Shown here: one piece after another, positions 20,310 through 31,188 of the stretch
Numbering within the stretch: position 1 is the stretch's first letter
How the letters are laid out: each line of letters opens with the position of its first letter
Source of the DNA: Porphyra umbilicalis
Taxonomy: Eukaryota > Rhodophyta > Bangiophyceae > Bangiales > Bangiaceae
Length of the DNA: 64,000 nt
Assembly (NCBI GenBank): GCA_002049455.2
Contig: KV918858.1
Span: 1-64,000, forward strand
Direction: 5' to 3'
Position numbers and translations under genes: made by a program
The notes under the pieces: model-generated
Seen by the model: the letters and a program-made list of their open reading frames with translations, nothing else
Database searches by the model: none
Told to the model about the DNA's origin: nothing

Positions 20310-22202
20310 ATGAGTGCCGGCCTCCGCCCCGCCGCCGTTGTCGCCGCGGCGGCGGTGGCGGTGGTGGTGGCAGTCGCGGCGGCAGCGACAACGTCGGTGG
20401 CCACTGTGTCTGTGCCCTTCATTGTAAATGGCTTGCCGGGCGGCTGCGCCGCATGTGGCTGCGCCGTCCCCGACACTCAATCCCGCGTATTTCCCCTGCC
20501 AACGCTCTTGCACCCGGCCCCATGTGGGGTGGCGCCGGCGCCGCCTGCCGTCGCCGCCCCCAAGACGAGGGCACCCGCGGCGGGCGCAGGTGCGGGTCCC
20601 AGCGAGGGTGACCACCCTGGTCGTACCGCACACCCCATCGGCTCCTTCCGGTATCGCGCCCCCCCTGACGGCGCGGAGGCGGCCGCCCTCCCTACCACGG
20701 AGCGGACCAACCTTGCCCGCCGCTCGGCAGTGCGGGTGGCGACGGCGCGGGTGTGGAGTGCATACGTGGCGGGTGCGGCGGGCTTTGATGAGCTCCGCCC
20801 ACTGAGCGGCGGGGGGGTGGATAACCTCGGCGGCATGGTCGCGACCGCCGTCGACTCGCTGTCGACGCTGCTGCTCATGGGTTTGGACGCCGAGGCGGCG
20901 GCGGCGCGGACGCTCATCGACACGCACCTGTCAGTGGACCGTGTTGGGGAGGTGAGCGTTTTTGAGACAACTATCCGGGTGCTCGGCGGCCTCGTGTCGG
21001 CCTACCACATGGTCGGCGACGCGCTCTACTTGAAGCGGGCAGTGGCACTCGCCACCGCCCTCGCCCCCGCCTTTTCTGCCCCGTCGGGCCTCCCGTGGCC
21101 GCGATGCACCCTCAACGCGACTGCCCCCGACGGGTCTGGCGGCTCATGCCGGGGCCACCCGACGTCGGGCGAGTCGGCGCTGCTAGCCGAAGTCGGGTCG
21201 ATTCAACTCGAGCTTCGGGCGCTCGCGCACGCTGCTCCGTCTCCGCTGACCGCCCGCCTGCGGGAGGCAGCCGAAGGCGCCATTGCCGTCGTCCGCCGCG
21301 TCGCGTCCACGGCTGGCTATGGCGGCCTCGTGCCGTCGCATCTGTCGCTCGCCGATGGGCGGCCGACGACAAACTTGTTGACCTCTGGCGCGCCCGCCGA
21401 CTCGTACTATGAGTACCTGGTCAAGGCGTGGGTGCAGGGCGGCCGCACCGAGGCGCCCTACCTGGCCATGTGGCAGCGGGTGTTGCGGGGCGTCCTCGAG
21501 GGGGACGTTGCGTACACGTCGCGCAAGGGAGACACGCTACTTCGCACGGTGTTGACGGTGGCGGCGGGGCGGGAGGGGCTCACCGCCGACGACGTGTCGT
21601 TTTTGCCGCGCATGGACCACTTTTCGTGCTTCTTCCCAGGCGCCATCCTGTCGGCGCTCGACACGGCGGCGGACGCCGACGAGCGGGCCACGTGGATGGA
21701 ATTGGCCACCCGCCTCACCGAAACGTGCCACAACATGTACGCGCGCTCCCCGTCCGGGTTGGCCGGCGAGCAGGTGCGGCTGGCGGGCGCCGACGAGTCA
21801 TGGCGCATGGCCGGCGGCTACCACCTGCGTCCCGAAGCCATTGAGGCCTACTTCCACATGTACCGCGCGACACGGGACCCTATTTACCGGGAGTGGACGT
21901 GGGAGGCGTTTACGGCGTTGGAGCGCCACTGCACGACGCCGTCGGGGGCGGTGGCGGCGTTGAAGGTGGCCCGTTCCGGGCGGCCCGTGCAGGACGACCT
22001 CATGCACTCGTTTGTCCTTTCGGAAACGTTCAAGTACGCCTACCTGGTGTTTGAGGAGCCCGACGTGTTGGGGGAGGGGTGGGTGTTTAACACGGAAGCG
22101 CACCCGCTGCTCGTGACGCCGGCGTTGGGCGAGGGGGGGGGGCTCCTGCCGCCCATGGAGGGGGGCACTGGGCCGACTGCGGCCCCGAAGGACGAGCTGT
22201 AG
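20310..22202 (+). CDS. GH47 alpha-1,2-mannosidase with C-terminal KDEL
   Basis: An intronless protein of 630 residues. The ATG at 20310 sits in CTACCATGA and starts a hydrophobic, Ala/Val-rich signal or anchor (residues about 5-35). Family 47 enzymes trim alpha-1,2-mannose from N-glycans in the ER and Golgi for glycan processing and glycoprotein quality control. Landmarks in order: MVATAVDSLSTLLLMG; VFETTIRVLGGLVSAYH with the general-acid Glu; ADSYYEYLVKAW; HFSCFFPGAILSAL; YHLRPEAIEAYFHMYRATRD with the catalytic Glu; LMHSFVLSETFKYAYLVFEE; and FNTEAHPL with the calcium-binding Thr. The protein ends APKDEL, an ER-retrieval signal that most GH47 enzymes lack because they are type II membrane proteins. 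It looks like ER/Golgi mannosidase I rather than EDEM. All key residues are present and the frame is unbroken. Confidence 0.93.
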   Translation: MSAGLRPAAVVAAAAVAVVVAVAAAATTSVATVSVPFIVNGLPGGCAACGCAVPDTQSRVFPLPTLLHPAPCGVAPAPPAVAAPKTRAPAAGAGAGPSEGDHPGRTAHPIGSFRYRAPPDGAEAAALPTTERTNLARRSAVRVATARVWSAYVAGAAGFDELRPLSGGGVDNLGGMVATAVDSLSTLLLMGLDAEAAAARTLIDTHLSVDRVGEVSVFETTIRVLGGLVSAYHMVGDALYLKRAVALATALAPAFSAPSGLPWPRCTLNATAPDGSGGSCRGHPTSGESALLAEVGSIQLELRALAHAAPSPLTARLREAAEGAIAVVRRVASTAGYGGLVPSHLSLADGRPTTNLLTSGAPADSYYEYLVKAWVQGGRTEAPYLAMWQRVLRGVLEGDVAYTSRKGDTLLRTVLTVAAGREGLTADDVSFLPRMDHFSCFFPGAILSALDTAADADERATWMELATRLTETCHNMYARSPSGLAGEQVRLAGADESWRMAGGYHLRPEAIEAYFHMYRATRDPIYREWTWEAFTALERHCTTPSGAVAALKVARSGRPVQDDLMHSFVLSETFKYAYLVFEEPDVLGEGWVFNTEAHPLLVTPALGEGGGLLPPMEGGTGPTAAPKDEL

Positions 22203-23528
22203 ATGCCGCCGCGGCGGTCGGGCGGGATCAGCGCGAACGTTTTTGTTGGCAACGGCAGTCAAGCTGTTTGTGCGCGTCGGATGTGGTCGGAGCACACTCT
22301 GGCGCGCACACACCGGATGCCACAAGTTTTTGACATCCATCGCCCTCTGCCCGCTCGGCAGCCAGTCGCCCCCCCAACCGCGACCGTGCGACGGCGGTCG
22401 GTATCTAGGCAACCGCGCCGTCGATGGAGATCGATGAAAGTAGGTCCGCGACGGCGGCACGCACCGGCTTGCAGCGCCACCGGTCAGCCGGCGCGGCGGG
22501 CTTCCCCACCACATTCGGCGGCGGCGCCAATGGCGGCCCGCAGCGGCCATCGAGAGCCTAGCGTGCGTTCAGTGTCAGAGAAAAAGGAGAAACAGAAAGG
22601 AGGCCGACATGGGCGCATTGCACGGGACCCCCGCCAGAAAGAGCTCGAAGGAGCCGCTGGAAACGCTGGCGCCGCCAACCATGGCGGCGGATGGTCCCAG
22701 GCCGAGCCATCCCCGCCGCTGGCGAAAGGCCGACGACGGAGCGGCACCCCCAGCGCTGACGGTCTGGTCGGTCTACGTGGTCACGCCAGGTCACGCGTGG
22801 TCACGCGGCGACACGCGTGCCGCGTCACCGGCGCCAAAGCCGAGGCGGGTGCGTGCCGGCCGCGTCGCGCGCGACGCCACGTCGGCCGACGGTGGGTCCC
22901 GCGACACGGCGAGCGTCTAGGCGGTCCGCGTCGACGCGTCCACGGGCCGCGACCGGTCGACGGGCGCGTCATGGCCAACGGGCCACCCGAGCGCCGCGTG
23001 CCCGAGCGTCCACCCCTCTGCCCACCAGGACCGAGCGGGAAAAGGACATGCTACTCCACGAGTCTGCCGCTTGACGCGCCGGTCAACGCCGCCGGCTCTG
23101 TGAATGGGTTGGTGTGAATATCGTGGCGAAATCTTGATGACAAGACGTTTCGCTCCGTCAGTCATGCGGCTGGACCGTCGGGGAGCGCCGCACAGTACTG
23201 GGGAGGAAGACGAGACACTGTGAGGCGCCCGCGCACGCTACGAGCGGCCCGAATGGCGCAGCGGGCGGCGCGTCAAGCGAGTTCCGGTCGGCGGCCGCGT
23301 TTGCACGCGACGGATCCCAAATCTCGCCTCCGCTGCATCCCATCCCACACGAGCCGGTCGAGAAGAAAAAAATAAATCGCAGACGCGCGCCGCGCCCTAC
23401 GGAGAGGGCTGCCACAACCTCCCTCCCCCCATTCAACGATACCGTCGTGGTCCCACGCACGCTACACCAATCCCCGCCCTCGCCGCCGCCCCCACCCCCA
23501 CCTCACGTGGGGACACCCCCCCCCCCCC
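22203..23528. other. tail-to-tail intergenic region
   Basis: About 1.3 kb between two converging genes. Arg/Pro-rich chance frames only. A poly-C stretch lies close to the stop of the minus-strand gene (23518-23529). Confidence 0.5.
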
Positions 23529-25349
23529 TCACGTCGACGCGTCCAAGCTCTTTTGCAGCCGCTCCCGCCGCAGCCGCGCGTGCGTTTCGGGTACCCCCGA
23601 GAGCGCCGCCTTCCACTCGGCAGCGACCGCGAGGCGCTCCGTCAAAACCGCCTGCGCCAGCCGCCGCGTGTCGACCATGTGGATGGCAGACGAGACGCGC
23701 GCTGGGCCGTCCCCGCCACCGTCAACGCTGTCGTCGTCGCCGCCGCCGCCGCCGCCGTCGGGGTCCCCATCGCCGCCCGCAGCGGGCGGCGCGCCCGTCG
23801 CGCCGTCGGCCGCACCGCCAGGCGGCGCCGCCGGCTGACTCACAATCACCGGCGGCGTGGCGAGGAGGGCCTTGAGGAAGGTGCGGCTGACGTGGTACCC
23901 CGCGTCCGCCTCAAAGCCGCCCCCGCGGGCGGCGATAAAGGCGCGGAGCCACGCCGCGTCGAGGCGGGCGCCCTCCCAATCGAGGCCGGCGCCCCAGACG
24001 GTGCCGCCGCCGCCGAGGTCACGGTCTTTGGGCGGCGGCGGCGGCGGCGGCGCGGCCGCGTCGGTCGCCGCCGCGTCGGCGGCGCCGCCGGCCGCGTCGG
24101 CCGTGGGGGAGGGCACCGCGGCGGCTGCCGCGTCGGCTGCCGCCGGCGCCGCGCCGCCGACGGCAGCCGCGGGCGTGGCCGACGGGGCCGCCGCGTCGGA
24201 GGCGCGCTCGGGCGCGGCCGCTTCACCTCCATCGTCAGGCAGAGCGACGGCGGCGACCCCCCCACCCCCGCGGGCTTCGAGCGCGCCAACCACCCGCCAC
24301 ACCGCCGCGACCGTCACGTACTTACTGACGAGGTCGGCGGTCCCCCCACACAGCGCACTTCGCCCGCTGTGCGACGGGTCGTGCTCATTGACGGGGAGGG
24401 TGTTGCGCTCGACAAGGCCGCCTTCTACATCGTCGCTCTTTTTCTTGGCGCCGCCACTCCCCGCCGAGGACGGCGAGGCAGAGGCCGCCCCGCCGTCTCT
24501 ACCGTCGCCCCGCCCGCCGCCGCTGTTGCTGGCGGTCGCGCTGCCTCCCCCCGCCACATCCTGCGGGCGCACGACGCCGACGAGGTAGGCCCCCCAAAGG
24601 CGCTCATTCTCCGCCCCAACCCGCCCGAGGTCCGCCGTCACCTCGGTCGCAACGCCCTCCCGCACGCCACACAGGGCGGCAACGACCGCCGGCGGGCTGA
24701 CGGTCACGTCGTAGCCAAAGTACTTGACGGGCAAGTAGGGGTTGTCGCGGCTGCCCCCCTGACACCCGACCCGCGTCTGCACGTGGACCGTGCGTTGGGG
24801 CAGCCCGCCAATGGCGTCGAGGTAGGCGGCAGTGCCCGCAAACACAAAGTCGTGCACGTCCGACAGGGAGCCGAGGCCCGTCGCCGCCTGCAGCCAGTCA
24901 GCGGTCACCGAGTCACGAAAGGAGCGGCGGTAAAACATGTACGTTTGCACCGACCGCTGCGTCACGAAGTCGAGGATGTCAACGGAACCGGGGGGGGGGG
25001 TCGCCGGCGGGCCCGCCCGTCGCCGCGCATACGTGGTTGGCGCGGGCGGCTCGACGCCCAGGATGGAAAAGGGGCCATCGTCCACGTCTCCCGCGTCGGG
25101 GGGGGGGGGAGTCGAGTAGGACGCCCGGGGCGGGTGGGGCGCCGCGCCGCGGCCGCCACCGCGAGAGTCACGCCGCGGCTGGCCGGGGAGGCGGCGGGGC
25201 GTCGGACCGCCGGGTGGCCGCCGCGGCCGAGCGCCGCCACACAGCGGGCGGCGGGGCGCCCAGGCGGGCGGCGCGGCAAACGCCGCCACCCGTCGCCCTC
25301 GGCCGCCATCGGCCGCCGGGGGCGGGAGCTTCGCCACGGGGCGTGCCAT
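23529..25349 (-). CDS. unrecognised Ala/Gly-rich protein with a conserved-looking core
   Basis: A single-frame protein of 606 residues from the ATG at 25349 (context CTCCATGG). Residues 1-70 are Arg/Pro-rich and could be an organelle targeting sequence. The best-structured part is about residues 110-260: VDILDFVTQRSVQTYMFYRR, SFRDSVTADWLQAATGLGSL, then DFVFAGTAAYLDAIGGLPQR and LPVKYFGYDVTVSPPAVVAA, which looks like a globular alpha/beta domain. A Lys/Ser insert and a long Ala-rich linker follow. A second folded part near residue 480 (WEGARLDAAWLRAFIAARGG) precedes an acidic Gly/Asp tract, and the protein ends in a charged helix (LRRERLQKSLDAST). I recognise no family. The unbroken 606-residue frame with non-random composition supports a real gene. 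Confidence 0.6.
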   Translation of the reverse strand: MARPVAKLPPPAADGGRGRRVAAFAAPPAWAPRRPLCGGARPRRPPGGPTPRRLPGQPRRDSRGGGRGAAPHPPRASYSTPPPPDAGDVDDGPFSILGVEPPAPTTYARRRAGPPATPPPGSVDILDFVTQRSVQTYMFYRRSFRDSVTADWLQAATGLGSLSDVHDFVFAGTAAYLDAIGGLPQRTVHVQTRVGCQGGSRDNPYLPVKYFGYDVTVSPPAVVAALCGVREGVATEVTADLGRVGAENERLWGAYLVGVVRPQDVAGGGSATASNSGGGRGDGRDGGAASASPSSAGSGGAKKKSDDVEGGLVERNTLPVNEHDPSHSGRSALCGGTADLVSKYVTVAAVWRVVGALEARGGGGVAAVALPDDGGEAAAPERASDAAAPSATPAAAVGGAAPAAADAAAAAVPSPTADAAGGAADAAATDAAAPPPPPPPKDRDLGGGGTVWGAGLDWEGARLDAAWLRAFIAARGGGFEADAGYHVSRTFLKALLATPPVIVSQPAAPPGGAADGATGAPPAAGGDGDPDGGGGGGDDDSVDGGGDGPARVSSAIHMVDTRRLAQAVLTERLAVAAEWKAALSGVPETHARLRRERLQKSLDAST

Positions 25350-26122
25350 GGAGCGCCGCCGCCTGGTGCGGAAAGGGGGGGCAGCGACAGACGCCCGCAG
25401 CAGCGACAGACGCCCGCAGCAGCGACAGACGCCCGCAGCAGCGACAGACGCCCGCAGCAGCGACAGGCAGGGAGGGAGGGAGGTGGGTCCGCGTGAGGGC
25501 GCCGGCAAGACGGCGCAATGCCGGCAGTGACCACCGTCCAGGAGGCGGCCACTTGAGGCGATGCGTCGCGCGGGGGGGGGGGCCGGTCAAGGCGCCGGCA
25601 GTGGAAGGTGGGGGACAATGGGCAACGCCGAGCGCGTTCGAGGTGCCGCGACCCGCCCGAGTGACTGCCCGCAGCCGGGTGCGGGGGCGCTGCCAGGCCC
25701 ATTCGAGGCCATGCTGCCGACGCTCTGATTGGCCGCTGGAAGATTCATTTGCTGATGGATGGCCGGGCGCGGCCGCCCGACCGCGTGAGGTGTCTTTGTC
25801 CCGCCGCCCCCCACCGCGCGAGCCCGCCGCTCCTCCCGGCGCGCCCGTCCGTGGCGGCCCGGCGGCCGTACGGTCGGTCGGCCGCAACAGGCACACGACG
25901 GCCACGTCGACGGCCACGTCGACGGCGAAAGGCCGCAGCCGGTGCGGTGCGTCTGCTGCCTGCCACACCACAGCGGCCGCGTCGACAGCGTCGGCGCCAG
26001 CGGCGCGGTCGGCCGCCCCCCGCCAGCCGTGGCGCAGCCGCCAACCACCCGCCTTCCGTCTGCGTCCGACGCCACCCCCGCCGTCCGCCGCCAGCACCCC
26101 CCCTCATCTTGTCGCCCGACCG
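25350..26122. other. spacer between two minus-strand genes
   Basis: Apart from the 19-bp minisatellite I see only low-complexity Arg/Ala frames. It contains the 3' UTR of PRPF31 and the promoter of the 23.5-25.3 kb gene. Confidence 0.45.
25381..25470 (+). repeat. 19-bp minisatellite, about five copies
   Basis: AGCGACAG starts at 25383, 25402, 25421, 25440 and 25459, 19 bp apart, with unit GCAGCAGCGACAGACGCCC. It sits just upstream of the start of the minus-strand gene, in its probable promoter or 5' UTR. Confidence 0.85.
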
Positions 26123-27071
26123 TCAGCCGAGCCCCCCTGACCCCGGGCCAAACCGCCGCGCGCCCAGCGGGAGCACGCCCGACCCCGCGCCCGGCATGGG
26201 CGTCGCCGACCCGAGGCTGAGCGCCGCCCCCCCCCCGCTCAACAAGGCGGCGCCAGCACCACCAGCGCCGCCCCCCGGCGCCGCCGCCGCCCCCCCCCCC
26301 CCCCCCCCCCCCGTGCGCCCGACCCCCCCCACTTGCGTTTGCCAACCTCCCCCAACCGCCGGCGGGCGGCCTTGGAGAGCGTCTCAGAGCCCCGCACCGC
26401 CAGCCGCAGGCGCTTGCCCGCCCCCCCCCCCGCAGAGCCGAGGAGCCCCGCCCCCCCCCGTCACCCCCCCCCCCCCCCTCCTCATCGTCTTCCAACTCGG
26501 CGCGCCCGTACGCGTCGCCGCCGGCGCCGTCGCCAAACGCCAGCCGCCCCGCCGCACGCCCGACATCCGACACGCCGTAGAGGGCCTTGGCGCGGCGCGC
26601 GCGCTTGCCGCCCCGCCGCTTGGACGGCGCCGCGTCTGGGACGGGCAGCGGCTTGGCCGTCCGCCGCGGGGGCGGCTTGGTCCACGCCCCAAACTTGGCT
26701 TCGACGGCCGCCCGCAACGCGGCGCCGCCGGCGCCCGCGTCGGGCGGCGGCGGCGCGCCCGCAGCGGCGGCGACGGCCGCCGGCCGACGGTGGAGGTCGA
26801 GGCGGGCGGCGAGGCTCACCTTGGCCGCCAGCGTCCGCCCCGCCCGCGCGTGGAGGTGGGGCGGCAGCGCCCGCACGAGCGGCGACGCGTAGACGAGCCC
26901 CCGGTGGCGCCGCGCCGCCGCCGCGTCGCCGAGCAGCGCCCCCGTCGACGCTGCCTCGGCGCCGCCCGCCGCGCCAACCACCTGCACGTTGCACGCGGGC
27001 ATGGAGGCGAGCGCGCGGAGGCGCCCGCCGTCGGCCGCGCCGCCGCCCGACGCGGAGGCGGCCGCAAAGCC

Positions 27072-27102
<31 letters not shown>

Positions 27103-27974
27103 CCACCGCCCACGTGCGTCGCCGCCAGCAGGGCGGCAGCCAAGCCCGCCCCAACGAGCGCGCACAAGTTTGGCGCAACGACGCCCGCGGCGCTCGTCAC
27201 AAACGCGGTGAGGCGGCGGCGGGCGCCGTCGAGGTGGCCGACGCGGCGCGCGGCGGCGGCGACGGCGTCCGCCTCTGCCGCCGACAGGCGCACCCCCGCC
27301 GTCGACGCGGCCGCCAGGTGCACCGTAATGACCGCCGCGGAGGAGGGGAGGGCGGCCGTCAAGTCGACGCGCGGCGACGGGTCGTTGCCGAGGGCGCCCA
27401 CGACCGCCGCGTAGGGGCCCGGCGACGGCAGCAGCGCGTCGAGTTCGGGGAAGCGGGGGGCGTAGGCCGCCCGCAACGCCGCGTCGGCGGTCGCAATCGC
27501 CGCGTCGACGGCGGCGGTGGCGGCCACGGCCGCCGACACGAGCGCATAGTTGGGGGCGGGGAGGGGGGTGGTGCCCCCGCCGCCGCCGCCGCCGCCGCTG
27601 GGACCGCCGGGGGGGGCACTGGGCGCGACGCGGTCAAGGAGCGCGGCGAGCCGCGCCTCGTCGAGGGCGCCGGCGGGCGTGACGACGCTGTCGGGGGCAG
27701 GGGGGGCACCCACAGGCGAGGGGGGGGTTGCCCCAGAGGTGGGACCATCGCCTTGCGGGTCGTCTACCTGCATGTCCGAGGGCGGTGCGGACGTCTCAGT
27801 CGCAGCGCCATTGTGGGCGCGCTCCTCTGGGGAGCGCCCGTCGTCGGTGGCCGCACCACCACCGCCGTCGCCACCGCCAACGCCGTTGCGGTCGCCGTCG
27901 GCCGAACCACCGTCCGACGCGCTGCCGTCCGAGCCGCCAAAGTCAGCGAGGAACTGTTCCGCAAGGGAAGCCAT
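26123..27974 (-). CDS. U4/U6 snRNP splicing factor Prp31
   Basis: Starts at the ATG at 27974 in an ideal context (ACCATGG). Prp31 joins U4/U6 to U5 in the tri-snRNP and binds the U4 snRNA-15.5K complex through its Nop domain. Visible: an acidic N-terminus (MASLAEQFLADFGGSDG); RFPELDALLPSPGPYAAVVG; the coiled-coil/Nop core, with RLSAAEADAVAAAARRVGHL, APNLCALVGAGLAAALLA, LRALASMPACNVQVVGA, HRGLVYASPLVRALPPHLHA and AAKVSLAARLDLHR; and the C-terminal FGAWTKPPPRRTAKPLPVP and KRRGGKRARRAKALYGVSDV ... LAFG. The part after about 26500 continues in other frames across C runs on the plus strand (near 26430, 26464 and 26290-26312): RLRLAVRGSETLSKAARRRL, then a tail ending SATPMPGAG ... SGGLG at 26123. 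An Ala insertion and a Gly tract in the Nop domain are lineage-specific. Confidence 0.9.
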
Positions 27975-29136
27975 GGTTCTTGTCCGGCAAGAAGTGAGGG
28001 GACGTGGGGGGGGGGGCGGGGGGGATGGATACGTCGCCGGGTGGAGGTGGTCCGTGGTGGGCGAGAGGGGAGGCGCCGTTCGGCCGAGCGACGAGCGCTG
28101 GCACTCGAGACGGTAAGACACGTGGCATTATTGCAGTGCGAAAACAAGTACTTGTTTGAGCGCAGGTAAAAATATTTGATCCAGGCTCGAGCCTAAATCT
28201 TGTTGAAGACGCCGCGTGGTCGCTCCCTACGAACGCAAGCAGGTGGCACAGTCGAGCGAGCGTCACCTATAGTTTTAGCTAGGGCGATAGCCATACCACT
28301 TGACGTCTGCGCAACGTCCGTGGCGACGACGGACCTCCGCACGTTACAAGCAGCAGTGAAGACAGCGGCGAGTGCGGCAGTGACGAAAATGAGTGGGCGA
28401 CACTCCCACACAAAGCCGCCCTCTTCCGCGGCTGCACGCGTTCTGACGGGCACATTTCGTCTGCGCTGGACGTCCGAAGAAGGCTTTCGCGCCCGTTGCG
28501 GACGATCTGTCGATGATGGAAGGGGGCTTGATGGCATCGATGTCGCTCCCCACTCGGGGGGTCACGCAGGTTCCCAGACATCCTGGCACAACAGCACTCG
28601 TGGTGGCAAACAAACTGCAGGAAACAAGAAACCCCGTGACAAAGAAGTCTAGCCCGAAAAGCAGCAGGCTGTCGCCAAAGCCCACAGCTGGTCCCTGTTA
28701 CTCTGCTCGCTGCGTCCACCGCCGTGCAGGCAGCAGCATCGTCCGGCTACACGCGGGTCGGTGGATCAAGGGAGCACGCGAGATTGTGTGGGAGATTGGC
28801 TCGCTATGCTGACCCTTAACCGCCTAATGGGCACACACGATTGGACACACCGATGGAGTGTGACCTCTTAACTGACCAGTCGTTGCCCACGGCGGGCTGA
28901 TGCAGCGCGCAGCTGGAGTGGCCCCCAGACTCACCGGCATCGCCCCCGCCGCCCTCGACGTCGTCCACCGCCGGGCGATCCGCCGCCCGAGCCGCCTCTC
29001 GACCCCCTCGCCGCCCACCCGCTCACCCCTGTCGCCGCCCACCCGCTCACCCCTGTCGCCACCCTCCCCTGCGGGGTCGTCTCTGCTCCACAGACGCACC
29101 CGCAAGTTTTTTTTCCTTGCTTCCCTTTCGGTCACC
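27975..29136. other. divergent promoter region between PRPF31 and plastid LPD
   Basis: About 1.16 kb between two head-to-head start codons. A short plus frame at 28200-28652 and minus frames around 28340-28720 have no domain. A 24-bp duplication (CGCCCACCCGCTCACCCCTG-type) lies near 29015-29062, just upstream of the LPD start. Confidence 0.5.
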
Positions 29137-30827
29137 ATGGCTGCCTTTGTCCCCATCGCCGCGGCCGTTCGATCGGCGGCGCGCCCCGCGGCCGCCGCGC
29201 GGTCCCGTGTCGGCGGCGGCGCCTTTGTCGCCGCCACCCGCTGGTCCGCACCCGTCCACCGCGGTGCCGCCTGGCCGTCGGCTCCGCTGCCATCTGCGGC
29301 GTCCCGGTCGTCGGCGCCCCCCCCCCCCCCGGCGGCGCCTATGGCCTGGTCGTCATGGCCGCCGGCGATCCGGCGGGCGCCTATGATTACGACGTGGTCG
29401 TTGTTGGCGGGGGCGTCGGTGGCCACGCCGCCGCCCTCCACGCCGTGGCCAAGGGCCAACGCACGGCCATCTTTACCGCCGACGACCTCGGGGGGACGTG
29501 CGTCAACCGCGGGTGCGTGCCGTCCAAGGCGCTCCTCGCCGCGTCGGGGCGCGTGCGGGAGTTGCGCAACGCGCACCACTTGGCGGCGCTCGGCCTGTCC
29601 GTGTCGGACGTGGCGTACGACCGGGAGGCGGTCGCCGGCCACGCGGCGGGCCTCGCGTCGCGGGTGCGGGAGAATATGGGCAAGTCCCTCGCCGCCGTCG
29701 GCGTGACGGTCTTGACCGCCAAAGCGTCGCTGTCGGGGCCCAACCGCCTGACGGGGAGTGACGGCAAGACGGTGACCGCCCGTGCCATCATCCTCGCGCC
29801 CGGCTCCGTGCCGTTTGTGCCCCGCGGCATTGAGGTGGACGACAAGACGGTGTTTACGAGCGACGGCGCGTTGCGCCTCGAGTCGGTCCCCGAGTGGGTG
29901 GCCATCATCGGGTCGGGGTACATTGGGCTCGAGTTTTCCGACGTGTACACCGCCCTCGGCTCCAACGTGACGTTTATCGAGGCGATGCCCGAGATTATGC
30001 CCGGCTTTGACCCGGAAATCGCGCGCGTGGCCAAGCGCCTCCTCGTCACGCCGCGGGCCATTGACTTTCACACCAACGTGTTTGCGACCAAGGTCACCCC
30101 TGGGGAGCCGGGCGTCACCCCCGTGCGCATCGAGTTGACCAACGCCAAAACCAAGGAGGTGCAGGAGGTGCTCGAAGTCGACGCGGCGCTCGTCGCCACG
30201 GGGCGGGTGCCCTTCACCGACGGCCTCGGCTTGGAGGGGCTCGGCGTGGAGCTCGCCCGCGGCTTTGTGCCCGTCGACGAGCGGATGCGGGTGTTGACGG
30301 CCGCCGACGGCGGGTCGCCCCTCGGCTCGATCTACTGCGTCGGCGACGCGAATGGCAAGATGATGCTCGCGCACGCAGCGTCGGCGCAGGGCGTGGCGGC
30401 GGTGGAGCACGCGCTCAAGGGCGACGCCGCGCACGTGGTCAACCACAATGCCGTGCCGGCGGCGTGCTTCACCCACCCGGAGATTGCGTACGTGGGGCTC
30501 TCCGAGCCGGCGGCCAAGGAGGCGGCGGCGGCGGGGGGCTTTGAGCTCGGCAAGAGCCTCGGCCACTTCCGCGCCAACTCCAAGGCCCTCGCCGAGGGGG
30601 AGGGCGACGGCATGGCCAAGGTGCTCTTCAACAAGGGCACGGGGGAGATTCTCGGCGTGCACATCATTGGCCTCCACGCGGCGGACCTCATCCAAGAGTG
30701 TTCCAACGCGGTGAGCCAGGGGACGACCGTGGAGGAGCTCGCCCTCCGGTGTGTGCACACCCACCCGACGCTGTCCGAGGTGATTGACGAGGCGATGAAG
30801 GGGGCGGTCGGGATGGCCGCGCACTGA
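29137..30827 (+). CDS. dihydrolipoyl dehydrogenase (E3), plastid type
   Basis: The ATG at 29137 (GTCACCATGG) starts an Ala/Arg/Ser-rich sequence of about 65 residues with transit-peptide composition. A run of 14 C at 29317-29330 then shifts the frame into the enzyme, which reads unbroken to 30827. E3 reoxidises the lipoamide of the pyruvate dehydrogenase complex, reducing NAD+ through FAD. Landmarks: [20 protein letters not shown] (FAD); [20 protein letters not shown] with the redox Cys pair; [20 protein letters not shown] (NAD); [40 protein letters not shown]; and [17 protein letters not shown] with the catalytic His-Glu. The longer form with the GPNRLTG and VDERMRV segments resembles plastidial rather than mitochondrial E3. 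AATAAA at 31090 is a likely polyadenylation signal. All catalytic residues are present, so the homopolymer shift is probably a length miscall. Confidence 0.93.
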
Positions 30828-31089
30828 CCGCCCGCGACGGGCGGGGCGGGCCGACGCGACGGGCACGGGGGGGGGGCGTGAGGCCGGCAACGCGGGCAGG
30901 AGGGGCAACCCGAGGGGTGCGTGGAGCACCGACGCCACGCCGCGGCGCGCGTCGCCGGCAGCTCCTTGTGAGGCGCTCTGCCGGGGCACCGGCGGACGAT
31001 GGTGCTCGGCCGTGCGCACCGCTGGTAGTTTGCTCGCATGGCCACGGTCGGCAGTTTGCTCGCGTGGCCGACGCCACTGCACACACATG

Positions 31090-31095
31090 AATAAA
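31090..31095 (+). terminator. candidate polyadenylation signal of LPD
   Basis: AATAAA lies 263 bp after the LPD stop, in a locally A-rich pocket of GC-rich DNA, and before the converging gene ends at 31189. Confidence 0.45.
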
Positions 31096-31188
31096 ACAAA
31101 TCGGGGCGGGGTGCACCCTGCGGCGGGGGTCCCCCCCCCCACGGTGCAGGCCACCCGCTGTGCCCAGCCCGCCGCGGCGACGCGCCCG

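Noticed and set aside
23553-25496. Long plus-strand frame opposite the 606-residue gene, and similar ones opposite PRPF31
   Set aside because: Arg-rich shadows of the minus-strand genes; no domain or Kozak-context ATG.
28200-28720. Short ORFs on both strands between PRPF31 and LPD
   Set aside because: Below 155 residues, mutually overlapping, no motif, and placed in a divergent promoter region.
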